DNA of 64,000 nucleotides from Actinomadura violacea (GCF_017573465.1 NZ_JAGEPF010000030.1:1-64000); one strand, 5' to 3'; shown: positions 35,339 through 45,852, counted from the stretch's first letter. Notes: generated by a model not told the origin, from the sequence alone. Numbers and translations are program-made.

Positions 35339-35502
35339 GCCGTCCTCCCGACCCTGGTCCTGACCAATGATTCTCCCGATCGGCATGCGGCTGCGAAGGG
35401 CTGGCGGGGAGAGTGTTCACCGTCCGGGCGGACATCATCGGCAGGCGCGCCCGCCACGCTCGCGCCCGTCCGGCCGGCTCGGTGCCCGCGAGGGGCGCTC
35501 AT
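35335..35502 (-). CDS. Small basic ORF coupled at both ends inside the T4SS operon
   Basis: A 55-residue open frame, Arg/Ala/Gly-rich, without a recognisable domain. Its ATG overlaps the stop of the TcpE-MinD fusion (ATGA) and its stop overlaps the VirB4-like start (ATGA). This perfect bridging of an otherwise 160-base gap favours real translation, if only to couple the two large genes. It may equally be a non-functional coupling leader. Confidence 0.45.
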   Translation of the reverse strand: MSAPRGHRAGRTGASVAGAPADDVRPDGEHSPRQPFAAACRSGESLVRTRVGRTA

Positions 35503-38500
35503 CGGGTGGCCTCCTGCTCCTGCTGAAGCTCCTGGTAACGCTCGGGCACGACGGTGAACCCGCCGGCGACCACACCGGCGAGGGCAAGATAGGCACGGCG
35601 CGTCGGCGCGCGCAACGACTTCAGCTCGTTGCGCGGCGCGCGGTCCATGCTGAGGTGATCGTCCCACGGGATCCGCACGAGGGCACGGCAACGGCCGCGC
35701 GCGACGGCCTCCGCCTGCTCGACGTCGTCCATGCTGCGGCGCGACACCCCGTTGATGACCGTGACGGCGCGGGACCGCAACTCCTCGTACCCGTGCCCGT
35801 CCAGCCACTCGAACGTCATCGCCACCGCGCGCGGCGCGTCCGCGCTGGCAGGCGCGACCAGCACGATCTGGTCGGCGTACGGCAGGACCCGGGCGACGAT
35901 CGCCGCCGCGGTGTCCAGCAGCGTCACCGAGTAGAACTTGTCGATCGTGCGGATCGCGAGCGCGTAGTCGCGGTCGTCGAGGGCCTGCAGCGGGTTCTTC
36001 CCGGCCGCGATGACGTCGAGGCCGGACTTGGCCTGCGAGGTGTAGCGGCGCATCGCGGTGAGGCTGCCGACCTGGTCGGCGCGCGTGATCAGCGAGGTCA
36101 GCGTCTCGTTGGTCTCGCTGCGCGTCCGCCGCGCCAGCGCGCCGGGACCCGGGTTCACGTCGATCGCGACGACCGGCTCCCCGTTGTGCTGCGCGAACGT
36201 GTGCCCGAGCATCAGCGAGGTGACGGTCTGCCCCGCGCCGCCGGTGCACCCGAGGACCACCACGTGGCGCGTGCCGTGGAACGGCTGCTGCAGCCGCTGC
36301 TCGTACTCGGCGTCGACCTCGCCGTGCCCGCCGCCGACGGCCTGGATGAGCCTGCGCAGCCCGCCGGTGGTGACCTCGTGGTCCGGCCCCGGCGGCGTGA
36401 TCGCCGGACCGGACGCCGGCGGCGCCGGGGGCGGCGGCAGCGGCCTCGGCCGCACCGGCGACTGCGGCTGCGACCGCACCTCGCGCGGCGGCGCCTCCTC
36501 CTCCACGGGCTGCGGCGGCGCCGGCGGGATCGGCACGCCCTGCGGCGGCACCTCCGGGTACGCCTCCGGCGCCGGCCCCGGCTCGGGGACGGACGGCCAC
36601 GGCGCGCCCTCCCCGGGCGCCGGGCGCAGCGGCTTCGACAGCCCCTTGGACCACGGCCGCGGCGCCTCCAGGCGCGGCGGCGTCGCGGCGTCCCGCTCCT
36701 GCTTGGCAGGCCGCCACTCGTTCTCCTCGCCCCGCTGCCCGAACGCCGCAGGCGCACCAGGCACCCCAGCCGCCCCCGCCGCCGCAGACGCTGGGGGCAC
36801 CACAGACGCACCAGACGCCGTAGGCACACCGGGCGCCGCAGGCGCGGAAGGAACCGCAGACGCGCCAGGCGCCGCAGGCGCACCCGGTGCCGCAGGCGCG
36901 CCGGGCGCCGGAGGCGTGCCCGGTGCCGGGGGCTTGGGGGGCATCGCAGGCGCAGCAGAGGCAGCGGGTGTAGCGGGTGTGGGGTGTGCTGCGGGCGGGC
37001 TCTGCATCGGGATGTCCGGGCGCGTCGGCGCCGGCGGGCGGGTCGGCTGCTGCTGGGCGGGGGCGCCCGTCCCTCGCTGCGGCACCTGCCGGGGGACGTC
37101 CGGGCGCGTCTCGCCCTGTGTCTGCGCGGGGCGCGGCGCCGGCGGCACGGCGGGCGTCCGACGCGGCGCCGTCGACCTCCACCCGGCCACCTTCTTGTCG
37201 CCGGGCTCCCCGCCAGACGGCTCGGCCCCGCGCCGTCCCCGCGCCCCGGCAGGACGTCCGCGCGCCCCGTCCGGCCGCGCCGTCGCGGGCCAGGGCGAAA
37301 CCACCTGTGGCCTCTCCGCAGGAGCGGCGCCGGTGGCCGGTCGGAGGTCCGCGGCGGACACGTCCTCGGCCGCCTCATCGGCTGGGCTCGCTGCGGCGGT
37401 GCTTTCGTCGATGTTCTTCTTGGTCGCGTCGCCGCGTTCCGCCGACGGAACGCGCTCGCCGCGTGTGTTGGAGGCGGGCGTGCCGGCGCCCGTTTCGGCA
37501 TTGGCGATGTCGGCGGGGTGTGCGGGAGTGGCCTTGCTCGTCGCCGCAGCCGCGCGCTCGTCTTCGGCGGCATCGGCGTCCGGCCTGGCGGGGGCACCGT
37601 GGTTCGCGGGCTGGGGCGTGGGGCGCGCCTGCCCGGCCTCTCCGTCCACGCCTCGCGGGGCGGCGGGCTCGTTGGACGCCGTGGCCGCGCGCCCGGCGTC
37701 AGCGGGCGGTGCCGGAACGGCGGGCTTCCCGGCCGCTTCCGGTCCGCTGGACGCGGAGCTCACCTGCGGTGTACCGGCGGGTTGCGCGAGGGTGGCGGAC
37801 GGGAGGACCGGCGGGGCGGGGGGGTGTCCGAAGGAGGCGGGGGCGGCGGGTTGGTGGGGGATGTCGGGCCGGGTCGCCGGGGGGACGGCGGGCCAGACCT
37901 CGGGGGACGCGCCGGGGCGGCGGACGCCGGAGGCGAGGCCGCGCTTGCCGGTAGCGGTGCCGGGGGCGGCCGGGGCCGGGGCTGGGGGCGGAGGGGGTGG
38001 CGGGGGGACCTCCAGGCGGGGGGTCGCCGGGGGGCGTTCGAGCTGGACGTCGTCCTCGTGGGAGATGTCGCGGTCGGTGCGGCGCCAGGGCTTGGCGGCG
38101 GGGGCCTCGTACTGGGCGGCGTAGTCGGCGAGAGGGACGGGCCCGTCGGCGATGGCGGGGCCCGCGACCATGGGCGCCGCGGCGGGGACGGCGGCCGGGA
38201 CGGCGACGGGCTCGGCGGCGGCGGCCTTGCGGGCCTTGCGGCGGGACTTGACCGCGGCGCGCTCGGGGGCGGCGACCGGGGCGGGGGCCTCGGCGCGGCG
38301 CCAGACGCGGGCGACGACGACGACCTCGCGGGGTTCGCGGATCGGGGTGAGGCGGCACCAGGTGCGTGGTTCGGCGAGGTAGCGGGTCTGGGAGAGGAGC
38401 AGTTCGGTGAGCCGCTTGCCCTCGATGACGGGCCGGGTCGCGAGCCAGGTCAGCACGCCGGGCGGGACGATGTACAGCACGTGCCAGGGGGACTTGAACG

Positions 38501-38657
38501 GGATCCCGGCGAACCTCAGCAGCAGGATCCAGGGCACGAACACGCCGAGGAACACACCGATCTGGACCAGCGGCAGCGGCATCGGAAGCCGCAGGTCGTA
38601 CAGCTTGTACAGCCGCTTCTCGATGCGCCATATGTTCGTGTACGTGGGTAGATCCAC
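35499..38657 (-). CDS. TcpE-like membrane domain fused to a MinD/EspI-like ATPase domain
   Basis: A 1052-residue protein. Residues 1-110 resemble a TcpE/PrgI-type conjugation domain: IEKRLYKLYD..., two membrane helices at about 28-68, then the PVIEGKRLTELL segment. Residues 130-780 are a very long Pro/Ala-rich disordered linker. Residues 790-1052 form a MinD/ParA-type domain whose P-loop reads GCTGGAGQTVTS: both lysines of the usual KGG-x-GKT motif are replaced. Similar Pro-rich/MinD-like proteins (EspI) occur in type VII secretion loci. The GTG at 38657 has GGAG upstream. The degenerate P-loop suggests weak or absent ATPase activity; a scaffolding role is inferred. Confidence 0.82.
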   Translation of the reverse strand: MDLPTYTNIWRIEKRLYKLYDLRLPMPLPLVQIGVFLGVFVPWILLLRFAGIPFKSPWHVLYIVPPGVLTWLATRPVIEGKRLTELLLSQTRYLAEPRTWCRLTPIREPREVVVVARVWRRAEAPAPVAAPERAAVKSRRKARKAAAAEPVAVPAAVPAAAPMVAGPAIADGPVPLADYAAQYEAPAAKPWRRTDRDISHEDDVQLERPPATPRLEVPPPPPPPPAPAPAAPGTATGKRGLASGVRRPGASPEVWPAVPPATRPDIPHQPAAPASFGHPPAPPVLPSATLAQPAGTPQVSSASSGPEAAGKPAVPAPPADAGRAATASNEPAAPRGVDGEAGQARPTPQPANHGAPARPDADAAEDERAAAATSKATPAHPADIANAETGAGTPASNTRGERVPSAERGDATKKNIDESTAAASPADEAAEDVSAADLRPATGAAPAERPQVVSPWPATARPDGARGRPAGARGRRGAEPSGGEPGDKKVAGWRSTAPRRTPAVPPAPRPAQTQGETRPDVPRQVPQRGTGAPAQQQPTRPPAPTRPDIPMQSPPAAHPTPATPAASAAPAMPPKPPAPGTPPAPGAPAAPGAPAAPGASAVPSAPAAPGVPTASGASVVPPASAAAGAAGVPGAPAAFGQRGEENEWRPAKQERDAATPPRLEAPRPWSKGLSKPLRPAPGEGAPWPSVPEPGPAPEAYPEVPPQGVPIPPAPPQPVEEEAPPREVRSQPQSPVRPRPLPPPPAPPASGPAITPPGPDHEVTTGGLRRLIQAVGGGHGEVDAEYEQRLQQPFHGTRHVVVLGCTGGAGQTVTSLMLGHTFAQHNGEPVVAIDVNPGPGALARRTRSETNETLTSLITRADQVGSLTAMRRYTSQAKSGLDVIAAGKNPLQALDDRDYALAIRTIDKFYSVTLLDTAAAIVARVLPYADQIVLVAPASADAPRAVAMTFEWLDGHGYEELRSRAVTVINGVSRRSMDDVEQAEAVARGRCRALVRIPWDDHLSMDRAPRNELKSLRAPTRRAYLALAGVVAGGFTVVPERYQELQQEQEATR

Positions 38658-38711
38658 GCCCCTACTCCCCTAACTGCGCGAGCACAGTGCCGCCTGCCGA
38701 CCTCCGCGTGG

Positions 38712-39002
38712 TCAGGTGACGTCCACGCCGAGGGCCTTGGCGATCGCCCGGGCCGTCGTCTCGATGATGTTCGGCACGTAGAAGACGACTCCGATTCCTA
38801 TCGCCAGCACGATGAATTGGACGAAGCGCGTGATCTCGCGGGTGAACAGGAAGAAGATCGCCACAATGGAGACGATGACGAGGAAGAGCGGGCCGAAGAT
38901 GTTGCGCAGCCAGTCGGCGAGATTGCCGGTGTTGAGTTCGTCGTTCTTCTGCGGTTCCGCCCAGACCTCGTGCGGAATCGACGCCATGATGTGGTGCAGC
39001 AT
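38712..39002 (-). CDS. Small TcpD-like membrane protein of the T4SS operon
   Basis: A 96-residue protein with two membrane helices (about 36-56 and 62-80) and a short amphipathic C-terminus (IIETTARAIAKALG). Size, topology and position between the TcpC- and TcpE-like genes match TcpD-type conjugation proteins. GAGG lies about 10 bases before the ATG. The exact role is unknown. Confidence 0.8.
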   Translation of the reverse strand: MLHHIMASIPHEVWAEPQKNDELNTGNLADWLRNIFGPLFLVIVSIVAIFFLFTREITRFVQFIVLAIGIGVVFYVPNIIETTARAIAKALGVDVT

Positions 39003-39047
39003 CGACTGATCACCTCTCTGGGACGGCGGATGTCGTGGGGGTTGCGG

Positions 39048-40088
39048 TCATGATGCGTTCGGCTCCGTGGTGCCGCGGATGTCTCTGACGTACCAGTTCG
39101 CACCCTTCTTCACCATGCTGAGCTGGTACGCCTGGTCGAGTTCGCCGCCGCCCCCGGAGCCGGCGGCGCCGGGCAGCTGCCAGCCGACGGTCGCGGTGAC
39201 GGTGCGCTCGTCGGCGGCTCCCTTGGGCGCGACGACCTCCTTGACCTGCACGAAGGTGACGGAGCCGGCGAGGCCCGCGATGGGCGTGCCGTCGGCGAAG
39301 CGCGACAGGGTGGCCTGGTCACCGGACGCGTACGCCTGGAAGAAGGTGCTGAGGACGGGCTGGAGCGCGGTCTCGACGGCGGTGTCGCGGTCCTGGACGC
39401 CGCCCTGCGGCAGCGCGGCCTTGGTCGGCGGGGGGAGCAGCGCGGGGCGTCCGGAGATGACGAGCGCGCCGCCGTTGGCCGCGTAGACGGGGACGGACAG
39501 GCGCAGCCATTTGTCGGCGGTGCGCGCCAGCAGGGTGACGGTGCCGTCGTGGGCGTCGCGGGCGTCGACTCCGGCGACCTGGACGGACTGGACCTGCAGA
39601 GTGCCGACGCCGTTCCAGCCGAATTGCGCGTCGGCACCCTCGGGCAGGAAGGTGCGCAATTGCGCTTCGCGGGCGGCGGCGTTCTTCTGGTCGTAGTTGA
39701 GGTAGACGTTGGCGAACTGGAGGGCGAAGGCGCCGGCGGCGCTGCTGGGGAATCCGGTGCCCTTTCCGGGTTTGGCGGTACCGGTCCCGGCGGTGTCGCC
39801 GCCCTTGGCGGTGAAGCGCTCGAAGGGGGCGCGGATCCCGTTGACGAGGATGACGAGGATGAGGGCCCACAGCACGGCGCGGCCGAGCCACACCCACCAG
39901 CGGCCGCCGGAGCCGCCCCAGCGGCCGCCGCCGCGCGGGCGGCCGCCGGACCCGCCGGAGCGGCCGCGGCGCCGTTCGGGCGCGGGCGCGTCCCACGGGT
40001 CGGCGGACGCGGCGAGCGCCGCGGGCGCCGCCGTCTCCTCGACCACGGCCGTGTCACGGCCGCGTCCTACGGCCGACCTGCGAGCCAT
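39048..40088 (-). CDS. TcpC-family T4SS membrane protein
   Basis: A 346-residue protein with a basic, Gly-rich cytosolic N-terminus (1-70), one membrane helix (about 72-92) and two successive NTF2/VirB8-like domains outside (about 115-225 and 230-340). That is the TcpC arrangement of Gram-positive conjugation systems. TcpC bridges the ATPase/channel complex and the wall hydrolase. It is the first gene of the operon. The ATG at 40088 has GGAGG four bases upstream; no promoter-proximal gene precedes it for 480 bases. Confidence 0.88.
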   Translation of the reverse strand: MARRSAVGRGRDTAVVEETAAPAALAASADPWDAPAPERRRGRSGGSGGRPRGGGRWGGSGGRWWVWLGRAVLWALILVILVNGIRAPFERFTAKGGDTAGTGTAKPGKGTGFPSSAAGAFALQFANVYLNYDQKNAAAREAQLRTFLPEGADAQFGWNGVGTLQVQSVQVAGVDARDAHDGTVTLLARTADKWLRLSVPVYAANGGALVISGRPALLPPPTKAALPQGGVQDRDTAVETALQPVLSTFFQAYASGDQATLSRFADGTPIAGLAGSVTFVQVKEVVAPKGAADERTVTATVGWQLPGAAGSGGGGELDQAYQLSMVKKGANWYVRDIRGTTEPNAS

Positions 40089-40568
40089 CCTGCCTCCGCT
40101 CGCGCCTCGCCCCCGGTCGGCGCGGTCTGTTGCCTGGGTCCTGTTGCGGGTGGTCCTTTCCGAGCCCCACCCGGGCCCAGCGTAACCACGAGCGTCAATT
40201 GTTCCAGCGCATCGCGGCGAAGCACACCCCCGGCACGCGGTTGCGGATAATGCAATCCAGCTCAACAGGAACGGGGAAGATTGCCAAACGGTGACGATCC
40301 CCTATCCAAGGCTCCGAACGGTGCGCCTGACCAGGTTTCCGGCAAGCGGCACGACTCGGCAGTTGCTTGGTTACCGGGTGACCGTTCCGACCGCAATCTG
40401 TTCCCGAAGGAATCCGGCAAAGTGTCGACTATGCGACATATCGGCACAGAACGCCTAGCGGTGGGGGTGTGGCCCCACATGCAACACCTGTATCGCAGAT
40501 CACACAAGCCCCCGGACGCACGACAGGCCCCGCCGGACCGGCGGGGCCTGCGGCGAGGAGGGCGCGGC
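40089..40568. other. 480-base intergenic region upstream of the T4SS operon
   Basis: It contains the presumed promoter and leader of the TcpC operon (towards 40089) and the ychF terminator at 40524-40550. Between 40190 and 40500 the sequence is less GC-rich. No coding frame with normal codon bias or ribosome-binding site is seen. Confidence 0.6.
40524..40550 (-). terminator. ychF terminator
   Basis: Perfect 13-bp arms, CAGGCCCCGCCGG (40524-40536) and CCGGCGGGGCCTG (40538-40550), lie about 20 bases past the ychF stop. Confidence 0.8.
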
Positions 40569-41660
<1,092 letters not shown>

Positions 41661-41846
41661 GGCCGTCAAGTTTACGGACCCCGCGGACCCGCCGGGCTGC
41701 CCGGACGCCCCGGAGCGGCGGCTCCGCCCCGGGAGCGTTGGGGAGCAGTAGGCCGACAGGGGGGAATAGCGAACCGATTGTCCGTTCCGGCGGGCATTCC
41801 GGCGCGTCGTGGTCGCGCTTCGCGAGTCCGCTGTCACGATGAAGTA

Positions 41847-43196
41847 ATGGACCTCGCGCTGTTCGCCGGACTTCTCGTCGGCGCCGTCTTCGGCGTCGTC
41901 GCCGGGTACGCGCTCGCGACGAGCCGGCAGGGCGCGCTGATCGCGCGGGCGCGGGCGGCGGAGGAGAAGCTCGCCTACGCCGAGGGCCGGATGGCCGAGC
42001 ACTTCGAGAACCTGTCGGCGAAGGCGCTGGACGCCAGCAACCAGCGGTTCCTGGAGCTGGCGGACGCGCGGCTGAAGGCGGCGGGCGTCGAGGCGGCGGG
42101 CGAGCTGCAGCGCCGCCAGCAGGCCGTCGAGCACCTGGTCGCGCCGCTGAAGGAGACCCTCTCCAAGGTCGAGGAGCAGCTCCGCGAGGTGGAGACGGGC
42201 CGCCGCGAGTCGCACGCGATGCTCGCCAAGCAGGTCGACTTCGTCCGGCAGAGCTCCGACCAGCTGCGGCGGGAGACGCAGGGGCTCGTCCGGGCGCTGC
42301 AGCGGCCGGAGGCGCGCGGCCGGTGGGGCGAGCTGCAGCTGCGGCGCGTCGTGGAGCTCGCCGGGATGACGCACCACTGCGACTTCGACGAGCAGGCGAG
42401 CGCGGCCACCGCGAACGGGACGGTCCGCCCCGACATGGTGGTCCGGCTGGCCGGCGGCAAGAGCATCGTCGTCGACTCGAAGGTGTCGCTGGCCGCGTAC
42501 CTGCAGGCCGCCGAGACCGGCGACCCGGTCCGGCTGGACGCGCACGCCCGGCACCTGCGCGACCACGTCGACCGGCTCGCCGCCAAGTCGTACTGGCAGG
42601 CGTTCAGCCCGGCGCCGGAGTTCGTCGTGCTGTTCATCCCCGGCGAGGCGTTCCTCGCGCCCGCGCTGGACCGCGATCCGGGGCTGCTGGAGCACGCGAT
42701 GCGGCGCCGCGTCCACATCGCGACGCCCACCACGCTGATCACCATGCTGCGGACGGCGTCGTACGCGTGGCAGCAGGCCGCGCTGTCGCGCAACGCCCGC
42801 GCCGTGTTCGAGCTGGGCAAGGAGCTGTACGAGCGCCTCGGCACGATGGGCCAGCACGTGGACGAGCTGGGCCGCGCCCTTACCGGCGCCATCAAGTCCT
42901 ACAACCGGACGGTCGGCTCCCTGGAGACGCGGGTGCTGGTCAGCGCCCGCAAGCTGAACGAGCTGGGCGTCGTAGAGGAGCCCTTGGACGGCCCCCAGCC
43001 GGTGGAAGAGAGCCCGCGCGCGCTCTCCGCGGCCGAACTGACGGCGCATGAGGACCGTCCTAACGACCGGGGGCTCTCCGGTCGCGGGGCCCCCGGCGAT
43101 GACGAGCGACCTCGGCCCGACGCCGCGTCGGAACCGGTAGGTTTCGGCGGACGGGCCATCCCTGATCAGGATGATCGGCGAGAGAGGTGGCCATGA
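41847..43196 (+). CDS. rmuC: DNA recombination protein RmuC homologue
   Basis: A 449-residue protein with an N-terminal membrane anchor (residues 2-22), a coiled-coil (30-130) and an RmuC nuclease-fold core at about 150-390, including RWGELQLRRVVELAGM, the PDMVV and VVDSKVSL motifs and FVVLFIPGEAF. The C-terminal tail is acidic and disordered. RmuC is thought to limit DNA inversions at short repeats, probably as a nuclease. It is divergent from ychF, and its stop overlaps the next gene (ATGA). Confidence 0.93.
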   Translation: MDLALFAGLLVGAVFGVVAGYALATSRQGALIARARAAEEKLAYAEGRMAEHFENLSAKALDASNQRFLELADARLKAAGVEAAGELQRRQQAVEHLVAPLKETLSKVEEQLREVETGRRESHAMLAKQVDFVRQSSDQLRRETQGLVRALQRPEARGRWGELQLRRVVELAGMTHHCDFDEQASAATANGTVRPDMVVRLAGGKSIVVDSKVSLAAYLQAAETGDPVRLDAHARHLRDHVDRLAAKSYWQAFSPAPEFVVLFIPGEAFLAPALDRDPGLLEHAMRRRVHIATPTTLITMLRTASYAWQQAALSRNARAVFELGKELYERLGTMGQHVDELGRALTGAIKSYNRTVGSLETRVLVSARKLNELGVVEEPLDGPQPVEESPRALSAAELTAHEDRPNDRGLSGRGAPGDDERPRPDAASEPVGFGGRAIPDQDDRRERWP

Positions 43197-43801
43197 GCCC
43201 ATCGACGGCAAGCGACGCGCCGGGCGGCGCCTCGCCGGCTTCAGGGGGTCCAGTGGGACGTCAGCGCGCCGGCTCCGCGCCGCGTTCGCACGCCGCCGGC
43301 GGGGCGGGCGCGATCGCGCTCACCGGGCGCGGCGGCGTCGTCGTCATGTTCGGGGCGGGCCTGGTGTGCGCGCTGCTGTCGCGGTGGCTCGGCGTCCCGC
43401 TGCTGGCCGGCGCGGGCTTCGCGATCGCGTGCGCGCTGGCCGCGTTCGCCACCCGCCCGGCGGACCTGCTGACGATCGCGGTGAGCCCGCCGCTGGTGTT
43501 CTTCTTCGCGACCGTCCTCGCGGAGATCGCGTCCGCGCTCGGGCACGGCTCGCTGCTGCGCGCGCTCACCGTCGGGCTGCTGACGTCGCTGGCGGCGACG
43601 GCGCCGTGGCTGTTCTTCGGCACGGTGCTGGTGCTGGTGATCACGATGGTCCGCGGGCTGCCGGCGAACGTGCGGGAGCTGCGCGGCAAGCTGGTCGGGG
43701 TCCGGTTGTTCGAGAAGGAGGACAACGAGAACCCCGTCCGCTGGGACGAGTCCCCCACCACGACCGCCGAGCGCCGCCTGCACCACGGCGACGTCGACTG
43801 A
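43193..43801 (+). CDS. DUF6542-type conserved membrane protein
   Basis: A 202-residue protein with a Gly/Ala/Ser-rich cytosolic N-terminus, four hydrophobic helices between about residues 50 and 150, and a C-terminal cytosolic tail. It matches a conserved actinobacterial membrane family found next to ychF and ispH. Function unknown. The ATG at 43193 overlaps the rmuC stop and has GAGAGG upstream. Confidence 0.83.
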   Translation: MSPSTASDAPGGASPASGGPVGRQRAGSAPRSHAAGGAGAIALTGRGGVVVMFGAGLVCALLSRWLGVPLLAGAGFAIACALAAFATRPADLLTIAVSPPLVFFFATVLAEIASALGHGSLLRALTVGLLTSLAATAPWLFFGTVLVLVITMVRGLPANVRELRGKLVGVRLFEKEDNENPVRWDESPTTTAERRLHHGDVD

Positions 43802-43822
43802 GGACTGAGGACTGAGCGACGG

Positions 43823-44788
43823 CTAGACGGGCGTGACGCGCAGGTCCTTGCGGAGCTCCTTCGGCAGGGAGAAGCGCATCCTCTCCTGCACGGACTCGAT
43901 CTCCTCCGCCTCGCCGAAGCCGCGCTCGGCCAGCCACGCCAGCACGCCCTGGACGAGCTCGTCCGGGACGGAGGCGCCGCTGGTGACGCCGACGACGTCG
44001 ACGCCGTCCAGCCAGGCCGGGTCGATCTGCTCGGCGTAGTCGACGAGGTGGGCGTCGTCGGCGCCGTGCTCCTTGGCGACCTCGACCAGCCGGACGGAGT
44101 TGGAGGAGTTGGTGGAGCCGACCACGATGACGAGCTGGGACTGCGCGGCCATCTCCTTGACGGCGGTCTGCCGGTTCTGGGTGGCGTAGCAGATGTCGTC
44201 GGACGGCGGGTCCATCAGCTTGGGGAACCGCTCGCGGAGCTTGTCGACGGTGGCGATCGTCTCGTCCACCGACAGGGTGGTCTGCGACAGCCAGGCGACC
44301 CGCTCGGGGTCGCGGACGGTGATGTTGGCGACGTCGTCGGGGCCGTCGACGAGGTGGATGTGGTCGGGCGCCTCGCCGGTGGTGCCGATGACCTCCTCGT
44401 GGCCCTCGTGGCCGATCAGCAGGATGTCGTAGTCCTGCGCGGCGAACCGGACGGCCTCCTTGTGGACCTTGGTGACCAGCGGGCACGTGGCGTCGATGGT
44501 GCGCAGGTTCAGGCCGCGGGCCTCGTCGTGGACGACGGGCGCGACGCCGTGCGCGGAGAACACCACGATGGCGCCCTCGGGGACCTCCTCGGTCTCGTCC
44601 ACGAAGATCGCGCCGCGCTCCTCCAGCGTCTTGACGACGTGGACGTTGTGCACGATCTGCTTGCGGACGTAGATCGGCGCCCCGTACTTCTCCAGGGCGA
44701 TCTCGACCGTCTGGACGGCGCGGTCGACGCCCGCGCAGTAACCACGCGGCTTGGCGAGCAGGACACGGCGCTGGCTGTTGGCGGTCAT
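43823..44788 (-). CDS. ispH: 4-hydroxy-3-methylbut-2-enyl diphosphate reductase IspH
   Basis: A 321-residue Fe-S enzyme catalysing the last step of the MEP isoprenoid pathway, turning HMBPP into IPP and DMAPP. The three conserved cluster-ligating cysteines are present in PRGYCAGV, DATCPLV and ICYATQNRQ, along with the substrate-binding Glu/His motifs (SAHGV, GHEGHEEV) and the STNSSNSVRL segment. Length is normal. The ATG at 44788 gives the usual short N-terminus. It is divergent from the lipid-droplet protein gene, as in mycobacteria. Confidence 0.97.
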   Translation of the reverse strand: MTANSQRRVLLAKPRGYCAGVDRAVQTVEIALEKYGAPIYVRKQIVHNVHVVKTLEERGAIFVDETEEVPEGAIVVFSAHGVAPVVHDEARGLNLRTIDATCPLVTKVHKEAVRFAAQDYDILLIGHEGHEEVIGTTGEAPDHIHLVDGPDDVANITVRDPERVAWLSQTTLSVDETIATVDKLRERFPKLMDPPSDDICYATQNRQTAVKEMAAQSQLVIVVGSTNSSNSVRLVEVAKEHGADDAHLVDYAEQIDPAWLDGVDVVGVTSGASVPDELVQGVLAWLAERGFGEAEEIESVQERMRFSLPKELRKDLRVTPV

Positions 44789-45026
44789 GCCCCCATCGTA
44801 CGAGCCGCCCCGCGCTCGCCGTGCAGCGCGGGACGCGGCGCGCCGGGGCGCGGGAGAGCCGCGCGGAAAGGGGTAATGGTCAGGTGAAGCCCGCTGTGTG
44901 ATCCACTCCACGCGGCTTTTGGACAGAATTCCATTAACCCGGGGTGACCCTGCTCGCACCCATGGGGCAGAGTGAGACACGAGAAGACGATTGCCGCATG
45001 TGCGTGACAGGACGGCAGGAAGAGGA

Positions 45027-45836
45027 ATGACCATGACGAGATCGCCGCGCCGCCTCAAGCAGCAGGTCCAGGACGCGGTGGGCGAGCAGGTCCGCGATCT
45101 CCCGCTGCACGCCGTCCGGCTGGCCATGTTCGGTGTGGGCCGGGCGCTCCTGCTCGGCGACCGGATGACCCGCGACTACAAGGAGATCACCGAGGGCGAC
45201 GGCGTCGGCCCGGTGATCGGCCGGCTGCGCGACGACGTCCGGCACACCGCGGAGAAGGTCGTCGGGAAGGTCGTGGAGACGGTCCGCGGGGAGGAGCCCG
45301 AGCCGGAGCCGCGGCCGCGGGCCCGCACCCGGCCGGCCAGGCCGGCGGCGGAGCGCGGGACGGCGCGGACGGCGCAGCGCCGGGCGGCCGACGGGGAGAT
45401 CTCCGTCGGCAAGCCGGGTGCGAAGCCCGCCGCGAAGCCCGTCCAGGACGACGCTCCGGTCGCCGAGCCGGCGCCGGAGCCGAAGCCGGCCGAGCCGCGT
45501 CCGGAGCCGGAGGCCCAGGCGGAGCCGGCTCCGAACCCGGTGCCGGAGGCCGACCCGACGCCCGCTCCGAAGCCGGAGAAGGCCGAGGAGGCGGGGCCGT
45601 TCGAGCCGAAGCCGGAGCTGCGGCCGGCCGCGCCGGCGGAGGCCGCGAAGGCCGCTGAGGGCCTGCCGGTGCCGGACTACGACGCGGCCACGCTGCCGCA
45701 GCTGCGCGCGCGGCTGCGCGGGCTGTCGGCGGACCAGGTGAAGCTGCTGCGCGAGTACGAGCGCAAGCACGCCGCCCGCCCCGAAGTGATCCAGATGTAC
45801 GAGAACCGGATCGCCAAGCTCAACGGGCTGAACTGA
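45027..45836 (+). CDS. Putative lipid droplet-associated protein
   Basis: A 269-residue protein. The N-terminal 75 residues form an amphipathic region (LPLHAVRLAMFGVGRALLLGD). A long Pro/Glu/Ala-rich linker (about 85-215) precedes a C-terminal helical LPDYDAATLPQLRARLRGL...YERKHAARPEV segment resembling a SAP-like or Rho-N module. Proteins of this make-up next to ispH are annotated as lipid-droplet associated in actinobacteria. Two ATGs (45027 and 45033) are both served by the AGGAAGAGGA tract. Confidence 0.75.
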   Translation: MTMTRSPRRLKQQVQDAVGEQVRDLPLHAVRLAMFGVGRALLLGDRMTRDYKEITEGDGVGPVIGRLRDDVRHTAEKVVGKVVETVRGEEPEPEPRPRARTRPARPAAERGTARTAQRRAADGEISVGKPGAKPAAKPVQDDAPVAEPAPEPKPAEPRPEPEAQAEPAPNPVPEADPTPAPKPEKAEEAGPFEPKPELRPAAPAEAAKAAEGLPVPDYDAATLPQLRARLRGLSADQVKLLREYERKHAARPEVIQMYENRIAKLNGLN

Positions 45837-45852
45837 TCCGGAGCGCGCGCGT

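Noticed and set aside
32897..35557. Long plus-strand open frame opposite the VirB4 gene
   Set aside because: Low-complexity Arg/Val/Gly translation, antisense to an ATPase with intact motifs; no start signal.
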